The notes beneath the pieces were generated by a model. That model was not told where the DNA came from, searched no databases, and saw only the letters and a program-made list of their open reading frames with translations. A program made the position numbers and the translations under genes. Shown piece after piece: positions 31,116 through 39,539 of a stretch of 64,000 bases of DNA. Source of the DNA: Pseudalkalibacillus hwajinpoensis (GTDB lineage: Bacteria > Bacillota > Bacilli > Bacillales > Guptibacillaceae); NCBI RefSeq assembly GCF_039851965.1, contig NZ_CP156674.1, positions 1,736,001 through 1,800,000 on the forward strand, written 5' to 3'. How positions within the stretch are numbered: position 1 is the first letter of the stretch; each line of letters begins with the position of its first letter.

Positions 31116-31790
31116 TCACATGTTTTCAATTGGCTCTATACACTCAAGGACATCATTTTTAGGTGAATTAACGAGTGTCGACACTTCATAGGCATGCATT
31201 TGTTCTGATGGATAGGCATGCATACAGTCTTTTACTATTTGCATATCTTCACCATTTGTATCAAGCCAGATCTCTTCCATCTCTTTTGTTAAAATCACTG
31301 GCATTCGACTATGTATGTTCTCCATAAACGCATTGGCACCTGTTGTCAAAATCGTGCATGTATAAATCGACTCTTCTCCGTCCTTCCATTTCTCCCACAA
31401 TCCTGCCATCGCAAACGGTTCACCCCCATTAATCTGAATACGCATAGGAACTTTACGATCTGCCGTTTGCTTCCATTCATAAAATCCATCAGCAAGAATT
31501 AAGCACCGACGTTTTTGAAGCGCATGTTTAAAGCTTGCTTTCTCATCTGCTGTTTCGCTCCGTGCATTGATTAATTTATTTGAAATAGAAGCATCCTTTG
31601 CCCAAAATGGAATCAATCCCCACCGTAACGTCCCCATCCGATTTCTGTTATTCGCCCGAATGACAGCAGGAATCTGCTGTGCAGGTGCAATATTGTACCT
31701 TGGACCGGTGTCTTCCATACTAATTTCTTCAATTTGAAAGCGTTCAAGTAACGCATCAAGTTCTGTTGTTAGTGAAAATCGACCGCACAT
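31116..31790 (-). CDS. SRAP-domain protein (abasic-site crosslinking, YedK/HMCES family)
   Basis: This 224-aa protein begins MCGRFSLT, with the catalytic Cys2 that forms a thiazolidine link to abasic sites in single-stranded DNA. Family residues are present: Asn/Arg of NIAPAQQIPAV, NARSETADEKASFK, GFYEWK (active-site Glu) and the His motif HSRMPVIL. It protects abasic sites during replication and is related to B. subtilis YoqW/YobE. The ATG follows GGAGGGG. It is a single gene, not in a phage context here. Confidence 0.93.
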   Translation of the reverse strand: MCGRFSLTTELDALLERFQIEEISMEDTGPRYNIAPAQQIPAVIRANNRNRMGTLRWGLIPFWAKDASISNKLINARSETADEKASFKHALQKRRCLILADGFYEWKQTADRKVPMRIQINGGEPFAMAGLWEKWKDGEESIYTCTILTTGANAFMENIHSRMPVILTKEMEEIWLDTNGEDMQIVKDCMHAYPSEQMHAYEVSTLVNSPKNDVLECIEPIENM

Positions 31791-31926
31791 AAAACCCCTC
31801 CTACTCCTTAAGTTATTTGGTTCGTCGTCATTACCGAAATTCCTGTTATCTCAGAGGAGGAATTCTTCCTCATGTAGCATAAATGATCCAAAAAGATCGA
31901 CACCGTTTCCTATTAGAATCCAAATT

Positions 31927-31951
31927 AAAAAGCAGGGCTAGTCAGCCCTGC
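31927..31951 (-). terminator. Terminator of the gamma-type SASP gene
   Basis: GCAGGGCT and AGCCCTGC form the stem, with T5 following on the minus strand. Confidence 0.85.
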
Positions 31952-31962
31952 CTGGGAGTACA

Positions 31963-32172
31963 TTATTGTTGTTGCTGATTGTTAGAAGAAGCTTGCTGTT
32001 TGTTTTGAGCAGACTTCGCATTACGAGCTTTTACTTCTTGAGCATCCGTTTCACTACCAAATTCAGCACCGTATTGTTGCTGACCTGCTTTACCAGCAGA
32101 AGCTTGTTGGTTCTGCTGTTTCACTTGTTGAATGCTTGTTCCAGCTTGTGTTTGTCCTGGTTTCTTTGCCAT
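31963..32172 (-). CDS. sspE: Gamma-type small acid-soluble spore protein
   Basis: This 69-aa protein is rich in Gln, Ala, Asn and Lys, and has the GPR cleavage-like motif EFGSETDAQEVKARN typical of gamma-type SASP. These serve as an amino-acid store in the spore core and are degraded by GPR at germination. B. subtilis SspE has two repeats; this one has a single complete repeat unit. The ATG follows GGGAGGTG. Neighbours (ygaB on one side, yfhS-like on the other) agree with the sspE locus. Confidence 0.88.
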   Translation of the reverse strand: MAKKPGQTQAGTSIQQVKQQNQQASAGKAGQQQYGAEFGSETDAQEVKARNAKSAQNKQQASSNNQQQQ

Positions 32173-32324
32173 GGCTTATCACCTCCCACAAACAATAGAA
32201 TAACCAGTTATCACATTGTTATGTACGATATTTTAAAAAAGGAAATCCTAATATTTTTAATTTGTTCGTTCATAGCCTGTTTGATTATGCTGCACACTAA
32301 GTTGATAAAAAAGGAGGAAATAGT

Positions 32325-32519
32325 ATGAACCACCATAGAGATATGACAGAACTTTCAATGATGGCAAAAGATGACTGGGCAGATGATGAACTGGCTTTTT
32401 TCCATTATAGCCTTCAGCAAATTGCCCCCTATTTAAACAGCGAAGGCGTCGCAATACACAAAGAAATAATGAAAGAAATTGAACAGCGAGGCGGTCTCTC
32501 AGCCTTTATTCCCGATTAA
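32325..32519 (+). CDS. YfhS-like small protein
   Basis: This 64-aa acidic, mostly helical protein has no recognised domain. Size and position between sspE and the yfhR/mutY pair suggest the yfhS family, but I recognise it mainly by context. The start follows AAAGGAGG, and the stop is immediately followed by a long bidirectional terminator. Confidence 0.65.
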   Translation: MNHHRDMTELSMMAKDDWADDELAFFHYSLQQIAPYLNSEGVAIHKEIMKEIEQRGGLSAFIPD

Positions 32520-32566
32520 TAACGAAAAAAGTAGCACTCTTGTTAAGGAGTGCTACTTTTTCGTTA
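32520..32566. terminator. Bidirectional terminator (yfhS-like / SDR)
   Basis: AACGAAAAA.GTAGCACTC and GAGTGCTAC.TTTTTCGTT form an extended stem between the convergent stop codons. Confidence 0.88.
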
Positions 32567-33328
32567 TTAGAAATTCGATTTTGACTGACCACCATCAACA
32601 TTGATTGTCGCACCAGCAATCCACGAAGCTTTATCTGAAGCGAGAAAGACGACTGTACTCGCGACTTCCTCGGGTGTGCCAAATCTGCCTCCAGGAATTT
32701 CTCGTTCAACAAAAGCATTGATTTTCTCAGGGTTTTCATTAAGACGCTTTTGCCAGTTACCTGATGGATGAAGAATGGCTCCGGGAGCCACGCCATTAAC
32801 ACGTATGCCTGAGCCAATAAGCTCATCTGCCATTGCTTTCGTAAAGCTAATCATCGCAGCCTTAGAATTATTATAAGTAGGTTTGCCGCCGGATTCCCGA
32901 CCATAAATAGAAGAGATATTTACGATTGCCCTATTTCCTCTGTTCTTCATTTCAGCTGCAGCCATCTGACTGAGATGTACGGCTGAGTAGAAATTCAATT
33001 CCATTGCTTTATGAAATTGAGATACCTCCGTTTCCATAATTGTTGTCCCGCTACTTCCACCAGCGTTATTAACTAGAATATCGATTGAACCAAACGCCAC
33101 CAAGAATGATTCAATAAGCTGAGCACGTGTCCGTTCTTCCGTAATATCAGCTTCGAATATGGCAAGGTTTTCTCCAATTTCACTTTTTGCTTGTTCTAGA
33201 TCTTCTCGATTTCTAGCACATATGCCTACTTTGGCACCTTCTTCGTAAAATGCTTTTGCAATCGCTTTTCCTATTCCTTTTGATCCCCCGGTTATTAAAA
33301 CCCTCCGGTTTTTTAAGTTTAAATCCAT
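32567..33328 (-). CDS. Short-chain dehydrogenase/reductase (YfhR-like)
   Basis: This 253-aa classical SDR has the NAD(P) motif TGGSKGIGKAIA, NNAGG, the catalytic Ser of NISSIYG and YNNSKAA as the Tyr/Lys motif. It ends with ASWIAGATINVDGG. The substrate cannot be deduced. It lies 3 bp downstream of mutY, in the place of yfhR in B. subtilis, and is almost surely co-transcribed. It is not FabL, whose sequence differs. Confidence 0.88.
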   Translation of the reverse strand: MDLNLKNRRVLITGGSKGIGKAIAKAFYEEGAKVGICARNREDLEQAKSEIGENLAIFEADITEERTRAQLIESFLVAFGSIDILVNNAGGSSGTTIMETEVSQFHKAMELNFYSAVHLSQMAAAEMKNRGNRAIVNISSIYGRESGGKPTYNNSKAAMISFTKAMADELIGSGIRVNGVAPGAILHPSGNWQKRLNENPEKINAFVEREIPGGRFGTPEEVASTVVFLASDKASWIAGATINVDGGQSKSNF

Positions 33329-33331
33329 TTT

Positions 33332-34423
33332 CTACTCCCCTTTCTTAATGATAGCTACAATTTTTTGGTGGGCTACCGGAAAAGCATATTGATTCATTTC
33401 ATTAACATCCACTAATTTAATGTTCTCGCTCTCAATAAGCCCATTGCATTTACCTTTATAGATAGTTAAATGCCACTTAAGATGACTGAAAATATGGTGA
33501 TAGGATGATATTTCATCCTCAATTGTGGCTTCGACTTCATGCATATCGTGTAGATGTCTTTTTAATTGCTCTTCTTTTGGCCCTACATCTGTTAATTCAA
33601 CATTCGGAAATTCCCAAAGGCTAGCAAGAAGACCAGTTTCAGGCCGTTTCCGTATGAGATATTTACCGCTTGAATCCTGGAGAGCGACACCTGCAATAGG
33701 CACTGGTCTCGGGGCTTTCTTCTTAGATTTAATAGGCAGCTCTTCCTGTGATCCTTCTTGAAAGGCCAGACAATGGTCCTGGACAGGACAAAGTAGACAA
33801 GACGGTGACTTGGGGGTACAAATTAATGCACCAAGTTCCATCATTCCTTGATTGAACGAAGAAGGGTCTTTTTTAGAAATAAGCTGCCTCGTTGCTTCCT
33901 CAAATGTTTTTCTCGCTGATGGTTTTGCTATATCTTCCCATATTCCAATAATTCTGGATAGGACTCGCATCACGTTTCCATCAACTGCAGGCTCTGGGAT
34001 ATTATAGGCAATACTAAGAACTGCCCCCGCTGTATAAGGCCCAACCCCCTTAAGCCTGGCTATTTCATCAGGATTATTCGGAACAGTTCCATTATAAGTT
34101 TCTGCTACTTCTCGAACGGCGCTTTGCAGGTTTCTTGCTCTTGAATAATAGCCAAGTCCCTCCCAGGCTTTTAATACATCTGATTCATTTGCATAAGCAA
34201 GCGCCTCTATTGTGGGAAACTTATTCATAAATCGCTCGAAATAAGGAATGACAGTATCTACTCTCGTTTGTTGAAGCATAATTTCAGAAACCCATATTCG
34301 ATATGGATCCTGATTCTCCCGCCATGGCAGTTCCCTTTTTTCTTGTTGGTACCAGGAAATTAAATCCTTTTGAAATTGCTTTTTATCAATAAATTGTAGA
34401 AGGTCTGTCACTTTATCAGGCAT
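33332..34423 (-). CDS. mutY: A/G-specific adenine DNA glycosylase MutY
   Basis: This 363-aa base-excision repair enzyme removes adenine paired with 8-oxoguanine. The HhH-GPD domain (residues ~30-200) has LPWRENQDPYRIWVSEIMLQ, the helix-hairpin-helix LKGVGPYTAGAVLSIAY and catalytic Asp in AVDGNVMRVLSR. The iron-sulfur cluster ligands follow as CTPKSPSCLLCPVQDHC. A C-terminal NUDIX-like 8-oxoG recognition domain follows. It corresponds to yfhQ and precedes the SDR gene. Confidence 0.96.
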   Translation of the reverse strand: MPDKVTDLLQFIDKKQFQKDLISWYQQEKRELPWRENQDPYRIWVSEIMLQQTRVDTVIPYFERFMNKFPTIEALAYANESDVLKAWEGLGYYSRARNLQSAVREVAETYNGTVPNNPDEIARLKGVGPYTAGAVLSIAYNIPEPAVDGNVMRVLSRIIGIWEDIAKPSARKTFEEATRQLISKKDPSSFNQGMMELGALICTPKSPSCLLCPVQDHCLAFQEGSQEELPIKSKKKAPRPVPIAGVALQDSSGKYLIRKRPETGLLASLWEFPNVELTDVGPKEEQLKRHLHDMHEVEATIEDEISSYHHIFSHLKWHLTIYKGKCNGLIESENIKLVDVNEMNQYAFPVAHQKIVAIIKKGE

Positions 34424-34677
34424 GAATCAACTCTCCGATATGGTATAGTAATGGTAATGTAAAGAATTATTTCACTTTTCTCTCAAACTTCCTCAAATTT
34501 CTTCTAACACATATAATAACGTATCATACCTTTTCAATCACCTTTTAACTTTTCACTATGCGACTATTTGGGTATAACTAAGTATAGAACGAACGAAAAT
34601 TATTGATTTAATGTTACCGCTACAAATTCTGTATACGAATTTTTACGGAAGCGTCTCATAAGGAGGATTCTTACCCT

Positions 34678-35658
34678 ATGGATACTGGGACACATGTGGT
34701 CATGGGACTTGGGATTGGAGCTCTTGCAACATTGGATCCAGCTATCGCGCAGGACCCCATTACCGCTCAAAGCGTTCTAATCGGAGCATTGATTGGATCC
34801 CAGGCACCGGATTTTGACACAGTGCTTAAACTAAAGAACAATGCGGTTTACATCCGCCACCATCGTGGGATAACACATTCCATTCCGGCTGTTCTCTCAT
34901 GGCCAATCATTATAAGCAGCGGGATCATGCTTTTCTATCCAGAAACTAACTGGCTCCACCTCTGGCTCTGGACATTTCTAGCTGTCTTTCTCCATGTATT
35001 TGTTGATATTTTTAATGCTTATGGAACACAGGCAATTAGACCCCTTTCGAATAGATGGGTAGCGCTTGGCGTAATCAATATATTTGATCCATTTATCTTC
35101 TTAAGTCACATTGGTGGACTGATCCTCTGGTATTTCGGTTTTAATCCCGGTTATACTTTCCTGGCAATATATGGAATAATGATCCTGTATTATTGTTGGA
35201 GGATTTACGAACAACACAAAGTCATCTCTGCCGTTAAAGAACGCATTCCGGACGCTGTTGAAGTCATTGTTTCACCTACAATACGGTGGAGCAGATGGCA
35301 TATTGCTGTAAAATCTGAAACACAATTCTATGTTGCTCGTGCTGAAGGAACCACCATTCATGTTCAGGATGAATTCGATCGCGTTCCTGTTCCGAAGACA
35401 CCAGTACTTGAGTCCGCTAAAGAAGATCCAAATTTAAGTGCCTTCCTCTCATTCTCCCCTGTTTATCGCTGGGAAATTGAAGAAAAGGAAGTCGGTTACG
35501 AAGTTCGCTTCATTGATCTTCGTTACCGAAATAAAGGTCACTATCCGTTCGTAGCAGTCGTACAGATGGAAGACCAGCTTGAAATTACAAGCTCTTATAC
35601 AGGCTGGGTTTACAGCGAAGACACTTTAAGGAAAAAATTAGACCCTGCTGTCGACTAA
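34678..35658 (+). CDS. yfhP: Membrane-bound metal-dependent hydrolase family protein YfhP
   Basis: This 326-aa protein belongs to the YdjM/YfhP family (DUF457). The motif region near the N-terminus (MDTGTHVVMGLGIGALATL, SQAPDFDTV, RHHRGITHSIP) supplies the conserved Asp and His residues. About four membrane helices follow (to ~residue 190), then a soluble beta-rich C-terminal domain. In B. subtilis YfhP has been suggested to act as a regulator near yfhQ; enzymatic function is unproven. The ATG follows AAGGAGG. It is divergent from mutY as in B. subtilis. Confidence 0.85.
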   Translation: MDTGTHVVMGLGIGALATLDPAIAQDPITAQSVLIGALIGSQAPDFDTVLKLKNNAVYIRHHRGITHSIPAVLSWPIIISSGIMLFYPETNWLHLWLWTFLAVFLHVFVDIFNAYGTQAIRPLSNRWVALGVINIFDPFIFLSHIGGLILWYFGFNPGYTFLAIYGIMILYYCWRIYEQHKVISAVKERIPDAVEVIVSPTIRWSRWHIAVKSETQFYVARAEGTTIHVQDEFDRVPVPKTPVLESAKEDPNLSAFLSFSPVYRWEIEEKEVGYEVRFIDLRYRNKGHYPFVAVVQMEDQLEITSSYTGWVYSEDTLRKKLDPAVD

Positions 35659-35687
35659 GTCACACTTCGAATGTTTGACCAAAATAG

Positions 35688-35719
35688 AAACCGGCTGGAC
35701 AAATGTCCAACCGGTTTTG
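35688..35719. terminator. Terminator between yfhP and yfhJ
   Basis: AAACCGG.TGGACA and TGTCCA.CCGGTTTT form the stem, active for either convergent gene. Confidence 0.85.
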
Positions 35720-35721
35720 TA

Positions 35722-35991
35722 TTAGTGCTTGATGCTTCGATCATCTCCGAAATATCCCTTATATTTGGGGTTATTCATCATAAAATCATGTAAAACAGGG
35801 CCATAATAATCAATCCACTGCTTTACAATTTTCTCTGTTACATCACTGCCTTTATATTCTCTTCCAGCCTTTGCTCGTGAAGCCTCAAAATCTTCCCAGA
35901 GCAGTTCAACCATCGTTCTCGCCTGTCCATACGAGAGATGGTCATTTTTTTCAAGAAGGTTGTGAGTAAGCCTTTGAAATAGATCTTCCAT
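35722..35991 (-). CDS. yfhJ: YfhJ (WVELL-type) small protein
   Basis: This 89-aa protein matches YfhJ: LLEKNDHLSYGQARTMVELL followed by WEDFEASRAKAGREY and VKQWIDYYG. The family name derives from a WVELL motif, here MVELL. Function is unknown; it is conserved in spore formers next to sspK. The ATG at 35991 is preceded by AAAGGAGAA; an upstream start at 36021 lacks support. Confidence 0.88.
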   Translation of the reverse strand: MEDLFQRLTHNLLEKNDHLSYGQARTMVELLWEDFEASRAKAGREYKGSDVTEKIVKQWIDYYGPVLHDFMMNNPKYKGYFGDDRSIKH

Positions 35992-36128
35992 CAGGCATTC
36001 TCCTTTCATGTTGTTTTCCATTGCTTTCCGGGTCGATAAGATTCGCCGTTCTCACATATCTCTCATCGTATATCCACATACTAATTCTGTGCCTGTTAAG
36101 GACTAATCGTTGAAAGGGGCGCAGAAAC

Positions 36129-36284
36129 ATGAGAAATAAGAAAACGGGATTTCCAGATGCTAAATTTTCAGGTGAACCACGTGCAAAAGAAGAGTTTGCA
36201 TCGAAACGGGCTGACGGGACTACAAATACTCAACCACAGGAGCGTATGAACGCTTCAAACCGTACAGCTAATCGACAGGGTTAA
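36129..36284 (+). CDS. sspK: Small acid-soluble spore protein SspK
   Basis: This 51-aa minor SASP was found by direct reading. The sequence GEPRAKEEFASKRADGTTNT with QPQERMNASN matches B. subtilis SspK closely. It is a forespore-expressed, spore-core protein lost at germination. The ATG at 36129 follows GAAAGGGG. Its last 17 bp overlap the end of an unrecognised minus-strand frame (36268-36468). Confidence 0.9.
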   Translation: MRNKKTGFPDAKFSGEPRAKEEFASKRADGTTNTQPQERMNASNRTANRQG

Positions 36285-36468
36285 CTCTCATTTCAACAGG
36301 AGGCGGTACCTTTGGGTAAAGATAACCGTGATCGACTTCATCCGAAATATCAAGATCCATTTCAAGCTCCTCACGCCAATCCAAAACACGCCCATCATCA
36401 GGTAAACGGACAAACTCAACAGGCATACAACGATATCGTTCTCCAGGTTCAAACCAGAAAACGATCAT
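36268..36468 (-). CDS. Hypothetical protein, 66 aa
   Basis: I do not recognise this protein. It is acidic in the middle and has a Pro-rich end (YPKVPPPVEM). The ATG lacks an obvious ribosome binding site, and the frame lies just after the yfhH stop hairpin, so it may be translated only by coupling or not at all. It overlaps the sspK end tail to tail. Confidence 0.45.
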   Translation of the reverse strand: MIVFWFEPGERYRCMPVEFVRLPDDGRVLDWREELEMDLDISDEVDHGYLYPKVPPPVEMRVNPVD

Positions 36469-36489
36469 AGTTCTAAATGAAGAGCAGCT

Positions 36490-36810
36490 TTACTGCTGCT
36501 CTTTCTTAATGAGCATTGAAATCGGAAATGCTTCTATTTCACGATTTCCTGTCCGATAACCCCAGGCAAATGTTCCGTTCACATAATCGATCATGAAAGT
36601 CGAACCAGGGTCACCATCAATTTCATATTGTTCACCTGCAACAAAATCATCAGGGTTTAACAAATAAGATTTAGCGAGGGCAATTCTGCGTTCGTGAACT
36701 GAAAACTCATTCACCATTCCCATTTGCTCAGCTCGACGTGCTTTCTCGCTTAATAATGCAATAGAACTTCGCAGTTCCTGTTCACTCATTTCACTGAAAC
36801 GCTTTTCCAT
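36490..36810 (-). CDS. yfhH: YfhH (DUF1811) protein
   Basis: This 106-aa protein matches YfhH: MEKRFSEMSEQELRSSIALL, SEKARRAEQMGMVNEFSVHE, AKSYLLNPDDF and GTFAWGYRTGN. It has an N-terminal helical pair and a small SH3-like beta domain. Function is unknown. The stop codon lies inside a hairpin AAGAGCAGC/GCTGCTCTT that may act as a weak terminator. Confidence 0.92.
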   Translation of the reverse strand: MEKRFSEMSEQELRSSIALLSEKARRAEQMGMVNEFSVHERRIALAKSYLLNPDDFVAGEQYEIDGDPGSTFMIDYVNGTFAWGYRTGNREIEAFPISMLIKKEQQ

Positions 36811-36911
36811 GTCAAGCCTCCATTACTTATGGTTCACTATTCCCCTAAGTATAGTTTATTTTAAGGCTTATGACAAAAATATGCTACGCTTACAAAGAGG
36901 AGTGATATACA

Positions 36912-37583
36912 ATGAGAACAATATTAATTACTGGGGCTGGTTCTGGCCTTGGAGCTGCACTTGCGAAAGAATGGGCATCTAAAGGAAGTCACATCATTTT
37001 AGTTGGAAGAACCGGACAAACGCTTAAAGAAGTTAACAGGACCATTAGCAACAATAATGGCTTGAGCTCAATTTATTTATGCGACATCACTGTTCCATCA
37101 GAAATCGCTCGGATGAAGGAATCAATCAAACAAGACGGATTATCTGTTGACTTGGTTGTGAATAATGCTGGAGTGGGAGCTTTTGGAGCAATCGAAGATA
37201 TTGAAACAGAAGATGTACATACCGTAATTGACACGAATGTAAAAGGAACAATTTTTATGACTCAGGCTTTTCTTCCTCATTTAAAAGAGGTTAGCGGACG
37301 TATCATGAACATCATTTCCACTGCAGGTCTTAAAGGGAAAAATCATGAAGCAGTTTACGTTGCTTCAAAGTATGCGGTGCGAGGATTTACAGAGAGTCTC
37401 TGGAAGGAACTTGAAGGAACGAGCGTAAGTGCAACCGCTGTCTATATGGGTGGCATGAATACACCTTTCTGGTCGAATACAGATCATGTAAAGGATTCGA
37501 CCAGGTTAAAATCACCATTAGAAAAAGCGAAACAAATTATTAATCAGGACGAAGGACAGTCAGAAATCTTTATTGATCGTTAA
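36912..37583 (+). CDS. Short-chain dehydrogenase/reductase
   Basis: This 223-aa classical SDR has TGAGSGLGAALAKEW, NNAGVGAFG, ISTAG and the YVASK catalytic motif. The C-terminus is shorter than usual (~240-250). The substrate is unknown. Its last 14 bp overlap the end of recX, to which it converges. It has no counterpart at this place in B. subtilis as far as I recall. Confidence 0.85.
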   Translation: MRTILITGAGSGLGAALAKEWASKGSHIILVGRTGQTLKEVNRTISNNNGLSSIYLCDITVPSEIARMKESIKQDGLSVDLVVNNAGVGAFGAIEDIETEDVHTVIDTNVKGTIFMTQAFLPHLKEVSGRIMNIISTAGLKGKNHEAVYVASKYAVRGFTESLWKELEGTSVSATAVYMGGMNTPFWSNTDHVKDSTRLKSPLEKAKQIINQDEGQSEIFIDR

Positions 37584-38379
37584 GTTGTTCCAGGTACCGA
37601 TTAATGAGTGGGAAAGGAAACCCTTTTCGGTATAGAAACTGCTTCATCTTATGATCAAATTCTCTACGATCAAGGTTGCTATACCGACGTTCAGCTTTCT
37701 GTGCTTGTAACACAAGCGCTTCCCATTCTTCATCGGCACTTTTTTCAAGCTCAATTTCCTGCATGACTTCCTGGATAATATCACGATCAAAGCCTTTGGC
37801 TCTTAATTCCTGATTCACTTTCTGTCTAAGCTCCGTGGAAGATGCTTTTTTGAGCTTGTTTGCTTTTTTCTCTGCTGCAGTACGGGCATGTTCTAGCTGC
37901 TGCTCATATGAATATTCTTCAAGTGCTTTATCAGCCATGTTTTTATTAACTCCTTTTTGTTTGAGCTCCTGTCCAATAACAAAAGGACCTTTGCCACCTG
38001 CGTTTATTTTGGTTCTTACGAATGCTTTTGCGAATTCCAGATCGTTTAAATAACCATAACGCTTAAGCTTTTCGAAAATAGATGGGATTGCTTCTTCAGG
38101 CATTTCTTTCTTAAGAAGGTAGTCATTCACCTCTTTTTCAGAGCGCATACGGTAAGACAGGTAATTTAACGCGAAGTTCATGCCTTTCTTAACCTGATCT
38201 TCAAACTGGATCCCTTCAAGCATTTCGTCGTCCAGTTCAACTCCCTTATGAAGGCCATAGTTAATCATGACGTCTATGTCGACTCCAAACGCGAATTCTT
38301 CACCAACGCCCTTTTCTATAAAAATCGAAAATCGCTCATTGTTATTTTTCTGTGTTGTGATACGCGTAATCTTGACCAA
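37570..38379 (-). CDS. recX: Regulatory protein RecX
   Basis: This 269-aa RecA regulator has three repeated three-helix modules, as in Firmicute RecX. Recognisable are YRMRSEKEVNDYLLKKEMPE, LKRYGYLNDLEFAKAFVRTK, QELKQKGVNKNMADKALEEY and LYRKGFPFPLINRYLEQL. The start is a TTG at 38379, 6 nt behind GGAGGTG; the longer frame from 38394 begins inside that site. It corresponds to yfhG next to yfhH and yfhF. Confidence 0.92.
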   Translation of the reverse strand: MVKITRITTQKNNNERFSIFIEKGVGEEFAFGVDIDVMINYGLHKGVELDDEMLEGIQFEDQVKKGMNFALNYLSYRMRSEKEVNDYLLKKEMPEEAIPSIFEKLKRYGYLNDLEFAKAFVRTKINAGGKGPFVIGQELKQKGVNKNMADKALEEYSYEQQLEHARTAAEKKANKLKKASSTELRQKVNQELRAKGFDRDIIQEVMQEIELEKSADEEWEALVLQAQKAERRYSNLDRREFDHKMKQFLYRKGFPFPLINRYLEQLNDQ

Positions 38380-38496
38380 TGCACTCACCTCCAATATTAT
38401 TGTAGCACTTTTGAAGTAAGAGCATTTGATTAGAGGATTATCAATACGGGTAAAGAAGTTATTATAAACACACCGAGCATGAGGAGGAAGAATAAT

Positions 38497-39399
38497 ATGA
38501 AGATTGCTATTACAGGTGGAACAGGATTTGTCGGAAGTGCTCTTACAGAATCATTCGTTAACGATGGTCATTCTGTTTACATTCTGACACGCAATCCCGA
38601 CGATAAACCAGCAAAAAAGAGCGTCACGTATGTAAAATGGCTTCAGGAAGATGCTGAGCCAGAAAAAGAACTAACTAATCTTCACGCTGTCGTGAACCTT
38701 GCAGGAGAATCCATTAATAGTGGTCGCTGGACTGAAGAACGAAAACAACGAATCCTGGATAGCCGAATTTCCTCAACTCGAGAAATTATTTCCATCATTC
38801 AGAAACTTGATCAAAAGCCACGTGTTCTCGTTAATGCATCCGCTACGGGATTTTATGGTTCATCACTTGACCGATCATTTACAGAGAATGATACCGAACC
38901 CGGAACAGACTTTCTAGCAGACGTATCTAAGAAATGGGAAGATGAAGCAATGAATGCACAGAACCACGGTGTTCGTACTGTCCTGGCTCGGTTTGGAATT
39001 GTTCTTGGTGAAGAAGGGGCACTACCATTGATGGTTCTACCATATAAACTATTTATGGGAGGAAAGCTTGGTGACGGTCGTCAGTGGTATTCTTGGGTAC
39101 ATATCCGTGACGTAATCGGAATGATCCGCTTTGCTGTCGATCATGAATCAGTTCAGGGTCCCTTAAACGTGACCGCTCCTGAGCCAAAACGAATGAATGA
39201 TTTTGGAAAAACCGTAGCGGAAGTTCTCAACCGTCCTCACTGGATGCCTGTCCCTGAAGCCCCAGTCCAAGCGGCACTTGGCGAGAAAAGCGGCATTGTT
39301 CTTAAAGGCCAGTGCGTTCTTCCTCAAAAAGCTAAAGAATTAGGGTACCCATTCCGCTATATTAAGTTAAAAGATGCTCTTGAGAACCTGCTGGTCTAG
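38497..39399 (+). CDS. yfhF: TIGR01777-family nucleotide-sugar epimerase-like protein YfhF
   Basis: This 300-aa atypical SDR (SDR39U1, TIGR01777) has the N-terminal NAD(P) motif GGTGFVGSALTESF, LAGESINSGRWTEERK, NASATGFYGS, the WSWVHIRDVIGMI-type motif and the C-terminal DUF1731 region (PVPEAPVQAALGEKS). It resembles the cell-division inhibitor SulA-like group in name only; the reaction is unknown. The ATG at 38497 follows GAGGAGGAAG. A terminator overlaps the stop codon. Confidence 0.9.
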   Translation: MKIAITGGTGFVGSALTESFVNDGHSVYILTRNPDDKPAKKSVTYVKWLQEDAEPEKELTNLHAVVNLAGESINSGRWTEERKQRILDSRISSTREIISIIQKLDQKPRVLVNASATGFYGSSLDRSFTENDTEPGTDFLADVSKKWEDEAMNAQNHGVRTVLARFGIVLGEEGALPLMVLPYKLFMGGKLGDGRQWYSWVHIRDVIGMIRFAVDHESVQGPLNVTAPEPKRMNDFGKTVAEVLNRPHWMPVPEAPVQAALGEKSGIVLKGQCVLPQKAKELGYPFRYIKLKDALENLLV

Positions 39400-39416
39400 A
39401 CCAGCAGGTTTTATTT
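39385..39416 (+). terminator. yfhF terminator
   Basis: AACCTGCTGGTCTAGACCAGCAGGTT is self-complementary in its two 13-nt halves (39385-39397 / 39398-39410) and runs into TTATTT. Confidence 0.85.
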
Positions 39417-39539
39417 ATCGCTATATGCATAACTTTTCAAATGACCTGGCATCCAAAATTGTAAATGGATATAATAAATTAACTAGCTAATTAGGGCACT
39501 TTGCCCACTACAAAAACTAACAGATAATAGGTGAATAAT

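Noticed and set aside
32567..33328. FabL enoyl-ACP reductase assignment for the SDR near sspE.
   Set aside because: Although fabL (ygaA) lies near sspE in B. subtilis, the sequence here (GGSKGIGKAIA, WIAGATINVDGG) is a generic SDR that fits YfhR beside mutY better.
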